Assembly (NCBI RefSeq): GCF_036186745.1
Contig: NZ_CP108086.1
Coordinates: 7,688,001 to 7,752,000, forward strand
DNA length: 64,000 nt
DNA from: Microbispora hainanensis
GTDB taxonomy: Bacteria; Actinomycetota; Actinomycetes; Streptosporangiales; Streptosporangiaceae
Direction of reading: 5' to 3'
Every line of letters begins with the position of its first letter. Position 1 is the first letter of the stretch. Below the pieces are notes generated by a model. It was given only the letters and a program-made list of their open reading frames with translations, had not been told where the DNA came from and did not search any database. The position numbers were made by a program, and so were the translations under genes. This document shows positions 56,001 to 62,000 of the stretch, one piece after another.

Positions 56001-59000
56001 CTCGCCACAGCGGGTAGCCGATCGCGACCGTACGGCCCGCGCGCCGCCCGGCCTGCCGCTCCTGCTCCCGCTCGCGGGCGAACGCGTCGAGGAAGCCGTT
56101 CGCGTATGCGTAGTCCGCCTGGCCGAGGTTGCCCATCTCGGCCGTGGCCGAGGAGAACAGCACGAAGAAGTCGAGCGGGTCGTCCCTCGTCAGCGCGTCG
56201 AGGTGGAGCGCCCCGTCGATCTTGGGAGCCAGCACTTCGGCCACCTCGCCGGGCGTCTTGAGCACGGCCCGGGCATCGCGTGTGACGCCCGCCGCGTGGA
56301 CGACGCCGTGGAGCGCGCCGAACTCCTCACGCACCCGCTGGAGCAGGCGCTCGGCGTCGGACCGTACGGCGATGTCGGCGGCCAGGTAGCGCACCCGCAC
56401 GCCCTCGCGATCGAGGGCCTCGACACGGGCACGGCGCGTCTCGTCGAGCGGGGAGCGCCCGGTCAGGACCAGGTTGACCGGACCGTGCCCGGCCAGGAAC
56501 TCGGCGACGAGCAGCCCGAGGGCACCGGCTCCCCCGGTGATCAGGTAGGTGCCGCCGGGGCGCAGCGGGAGACCGGCGACGTCGGCGGGCGTGAAGTCGT
56601 CGAGTCCGCGGACGTGGCGTCCCGCACTGTCGTACCGCACTTCGGTGACGCCGCCGGACTCGGCGCAGAGCTCCTCCGCCAGGAGGGCGGCGAGCCGCTC
56701 GCCGGATGTGCCGGGATCGACCTCCACCCGGGCGGCCGTGAAGCGGCTGTGCTCCAGGGCGAGAGTCCGCAAGGTCCCGGCCACGGCGGCGTACGCCGGG
56801 CGGATCAGCCCTGTGCCGTCCCCGTGCGCCACAACGGCGCGCAGCGGTGCCCCGCCGTTACGCCCGAGGATCGAGACGGCGGTCCAGAACGGCGCGTGGA
56901 ACCCCTCCCGCACGTCGGCCGACGCGTCGCGAGCCCCGGCGGCCGGTACGCGCAGGAACGCGTCCGGCAGCAGGCCGCGACCGGCGAGGTCGTCCATCAC
57001 CCGCCGGCAGTGGTCCGGGTGGCCGGGGATCAGCGTGTAAGTCCCGTCGTCGCGTCGTCCGTAGTCCGCTCCGGCGACCACGGACACACAGGTCACGCCG
57101 CGTCCCGCAAGCTCGCTCCCGACGGCCAGGCGCAGCGGCTCGTCCGCGAGGTCGAGCAGGGCCACGCGGGGCGGGCGGCCCTGGCGCGGCGGACCGGCCG
57201 GACGCCAGACCGGACGCAGATAACGGCACTCACCGGCCCCTGCATCGCCTTGGGTGGCCGTCGCGACAGCGGTGGCGGCGGCGACACTCGCCCGGGCGGC
57301 GTCGATGGAGCCGGCGCTCTGCCACCCGCCGCCGTCGGAGCCGCCGATCGGGGCGCTGGTCGAGGCGCCGATCGGGGCGCTGGTCGGGGCGCTGGTCGAG
57401 GCGCTGGTCGAGGCGCTGGTCGGGGCGCTGATCCGGCCGGTGCCCGCGGGGGCGGGCTGCGTGACCGGGGCGACGGTCAGGCCGTCCACAGCGAGCAGGA
57501 CGGCGCCGTCGTCGTCGACGAGCCGCAGGTCGAACCGGCGGCGTCCCCGAACGTCCCGGGCCTTCTCCACGACGTGGACCCAGCACGCGGACGGCAGGGG
57601 GACCAGGAACAGGGCCTGGTCGAGCCCGACGGGGACGTAACCCGCCGATCCTTCGACCAGCGCGGCGGCCGCCTGGAAGGCGCCGTCCAGGAGGGCGGCC
57701 TGGCGCGCGAGGCCGCCGTCGTCCCCGTCCCCGCCCGTCTCCTCCGCCGAAGGCTCCCCTGCAGAGGAGCCATACGCGGCTTGCGCGGCCTGAACGCCGC
57801 GGGCCGCCACCGGGTCCGGCTCGGCGGACAGAGCGGACACCGCCGACATGGCGAGCGCAGTGGGTGCTACAGAAAGGGCGGGCACGATCGGCACTGTGGG
57901 TGCGGTGGACGTAGTGGATACGGCGAGCGCGGTGAGGCGGGCCAGGCACTCGCCGTCGCCTACACGCAGGGCGGAGACGACGCGGAGCCCGGGCCCGTAG
58001 TCGAGACCCGCCCGGCCGAGCTCGCGGTAGAAGCCCGCGACGTCGATCTCCCGGCCGCACCGGGACCTGATCGCGTCGAGTTCGAGCACCTGCGCGCGGT
58101 CGCGACGAGCCGCCTGCGGTCCGGTCACGCCGTCAGCCGCCGGGGCCGCGGCAGCGAGCCGGGCCAGCAGGCCCTCGGTGTACGCGGCGCCGTCCCGGCC
58201 GGGTCCGAGCACCCGGAACCGCCGGGCGTCTTCCTCCTGGATGAAATGGACCGAGACCTCGCGGATGCCGGATTCGAGGTTGATTGGGTGGTGCCAGCGC
58301 ACGTCGCGCAGGGCCACGGCGGCGCCGGACAGGCCGGAGGCCGAGCGGACCAGTCCGAGGACCGCCGCACCCGGCAGCCAGCGCACCCCGCCAACGCGGT
58401 GATCCGTCAGGTGCGGCTCACCGCCGTCCAGCCGCAGAAGCGCCGTCTCCCCGGAGCCGGGCCAGCCCGCGTCCGGCGGCACGGACGTCATCGAGCCGCC
58501 GAGGGACGCGGCGCGCGCGTCCCCGGCACCCGCACGGGTGGGACCTGTCGCAGGTGTCGCGCCGGTCGTGTCGGGCGCGCCGGTCGTGTCGGGCGCACCG
58601 GTGTTGACGGGCAGCACCGGGCCGTCCAGGTCCAGCCAATAGCGGCGGCGCTGGAAGGGATAGGTGGGGAACGACGCCCGCAGAGGCACGGGAGCGGACC
58701 ACAGCACGGGCCAGTCCACCGGCGCCCCGGCCACCCACACGCGGGCGAGCTTGGGAAGGCTGCGCCTGGCCAGGAGCGTGGCCACGAACTCTGCGCCCTC
58801 GTCGTCGTCCAGCAGGAGCAGGGTGCCGGCCCCCTCCGCCCTGCCGGTGACGACGTCGGGATGCGGCTCGCCCGAGACGTACGCGCGCAGGCGCTCCGCG
58901 AGGCCCCGCCGGTCGGTCGCCAGCACCGCGAGGCGCTCCGTCATCTCCTGGCGGCCGACCTGGCTGGTGTAGGCCAGCTCGCGCAGTGTGGCGTCGCATG

Positions 59001-62000
59001 CCGCGTCGTCGTCCACGAAGTCCGCGACCCGCGCCGCGTACGCGCGCAGCCGCTCGGCGTTGCGGGCCGACAGCAGGAAGAGCTGCCGATCTCCGTCGTC
59101 GGCCAGCCGAGGCCGGCTCTCTGTATGTTCCTCCACGATGACGTGCGCGTTCGCGCCGCCCGCGCCGAACGAGCTCACCCCGGCCCGTCGGGGAACGGCC
59201 CGCGGCCCGCCGCCGAGGTCGACCACCGGCCGCGCCCACTCCCTCGCCCCGGACGACGGAAGGAACGGCGACCCCGCGAAATCGATCTTCGGGCTGAGGG
59301 TCTCGAGGTGGACGCAGGGCGCGATCGTGCCGTGGCGCATCTGGAGCAGCACCTTCGTCAGCCCGGCCACGCCCGCCGCGGCCTCCAGATGACCGATGTT
59401 CGCCTTGACCGAGCCGATCGCGCACCGGCCCGTGCCGTGGTCCCCCGCCGCGCCGAACGCCCGGGTGAGGCCGGAGACCTCGATGGGGTCGCCCAGCTCG
59501 GTGCCGGTGCCGTGGGCCTCGACGTAGCTGATCGTCCGGGGATCGACCCTGGCGCGGCGCAGCGCCTCCGACACCAGCTCCGCCTGCGCGTTGGGGTTGG
59601 GGACGGTGAATCCCGCGGTCTTTCCCCCCGCGTTGACGGCGCTGCCGCGGATCACGCCCCAGATCCGGTCGCCGTCGGCCAGGGCTCGGTCGAGCGGCTT
59701 CAGCAGTACGGCGCCGACGCCCTCGCCGGGCACGTATCCATCGGCGCGGGCGTCGAAGACCTTGCACGCGCCGTCGGCCGACAGCATGTTCATCGCGCAC
59801 AGGGACACGTGGTGGTTGGGGTGCAGGATGAGGTTCACGCCGCCCGCGATCGCCATGCGGCACTCGCCCCGCCGGATGCTCTCCACCGCCAGGTGCACGG
59901 CGGTCAGCGAGGAGGAGCAGGCCGAGTCGACCGCGAAGCTGGGCCCGGACAGGTCGAAGAAGTACGAGACCCGATTGGCCACCGACCAGTAGGCGGAGTG
60001 CGCCCCTGACAGGCGCCCCCGCGGCCACTGGGTGGCCCCCAACTCGCCGTACGTGCCGTACATGATGCCGACGAACACGCCGGTGCGCGGTTCGCGGGTG
60101 TGCTCGCCCAGGTAGCCCGCGTCTTCGAGCAGGTTCCAGGTCGTTTCGAGGAACAGCCGTTCCTGCGGGTCGATGTTCACCGCGTCGCGCGGCAGTATGC
60201 CGAAGAACCCGGCGTCGAACTTGTCGACGCCCTCGATGAACCCGCCCCACCGGCTGTAGGTGCGCTGCGGCCGGCCGCGGCGCGGGTCGAAGTGCGGGCG
60301 CCAGTCCCAGCGGTCCGCGGGCACCTCGGTGACGCAGTCGTTGCCCTCGGCCAGGTTGCGCCAGAAGGCCGCGAGGTCGGGCGAGCCCGGGTAGCGTCCG
60401 CTCACCCCGATGATCGCCACATCGACCGGCCGTGCCCCGTCCGCGCCGCCGTCAGCATCGCCGTCACGGACAGCCGAGGGCGCGCGGGACGTGGCCGCGG
60501 AGAGCACGGACGCTCCGGAGGCCGCGGGCGCCCCGAAGGCATCCGGGAGGTCGGAGGAGCCGGGAGCCTCGGCGGACGTGGAGAGTGCGGGCCGATCGGA
60601 CTGCTCCGGCTGCTCCGGCTGCCCGGGCCACTCAGGATGCTCGAGAGCGATCACGCCGCTCAGCCGCTCCGCGTGCTCCCTGGCGAGGTATCGGGCCAGC
60701 TGCTCGATCGTGAGCTGCTCGAACAGCAGGGTCGACGGCAGCGGGCCGAGGTCGCGCTCGAACCGGTTGATGATGTTCAGGCTGATCAGCGAGTCGATGC
60801 CGAAGTTCTCGAACGTGGTGCGCTCGCCCAGGTCCGCCTCTCGGAACTTGAGCACCTCGGCGAAGACGCGCTTGACGTAGTCGCGGGCCTGCCGGTCGAG
60901 TCGCACGCCCACCGGCACCGGGACCTCACCCGTGCCACCGGTCACGGTCGCCGGGGCCGCCTCCGTGCCACCTGCCGCAGGCGCCACCCGGCCGTCGTCG
61001 GCGGCCGGCGACGGTGCTGCACCGTCGCCCTGCCGAGCGCCCGCGACCACCCGAGCCCCTGAGGTCTGCCGGTCTCCCCCGGAGCCAGGCGCGACACCCT
61101 CGATCCCGAACCCGGCCAGACCGGCGGGCCCGGCCTTCACGACGAGGGCCTGCGGCACCCCGGCGGCGACGATCCGCGTGAGCGCGGCCATGCCCTCTGC
61201 GGGCTCGATGGAGCCCACGTCGAGGTCGGCGAAGCGCCGACTGTGCCGATCGTCGGCACCCATGCCGACGGCCCCCCAGTAGCCCCAGTTCACGATCACG
61301 GCCGGGGCCGCCCCCGCCTCCCGCAGGTGCAGGCCGTACGCGTCCTCGAAGGTCCCCGCCGCCGCATAGGCCGCCTGCCCGGGGGTGTCCACGAACGTCG
61401 CGGCCGAGGAGAAGAGCACCAGGAAGCGGAGCGGCTCACCGCGCAGCGCCTCGTGCAGGGTGACCAGTCCCGTGGTCTTCGGCGCCAGCGCCGCGAGGAA
61501 GGTCTCCTCGTCGAGGTTGGCCAGGGTGCGGTCCCCCGGCACGGCGGCCGAGTGCACCGCGCCGTCGACGGGCCCGAACCGCTGCCGGACCCGCGCGACC
61601 GCGTCGCGCAGGGCGGCGGGATCGCAGACGTCCGCCCTCTCGTACACCGCCTCGCCGCCCAGGCTGGCGATCTCCGCCATGCGGCGCTCGATCTCCGCGT
61701 CGCGCTCGCGGCGGCCGATCCACGCCAGGCGGGCGCCGTGGGCACGGGCGAGGTGGCGGCTCAGCTCATAGCCGATGCCGCTCGCCCCGCCCACGACGAG
61801 GCACACCCCGCCCTCCGGGAACGGCAGGCCGGCGGCGGGAAGCCGGGCCGGTACGAGCGTGCGCGTCCAGCGGCGGTCTCCCCGGCGCACCACGATCGGC
61901 GTGCCCTCCGTTTCCGCCCGCACGGCACGCGCGGCCGCGCCGGGATCGGGCACGTCGCCCAGGTCGACGCAGGTGACGGTCCACCGCGGATACTCCGCGC

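Noticed and set aside
55951-60009. Long plus-strand open frame (1,352 codons) across the PKS gene
   Set aside because: It lies antisense to a PKS frame with intact KS, DH, KR and ACP motifs; its own translation is Arg/Gly/Ala-rich without domains, a known effect of high third-position GC.
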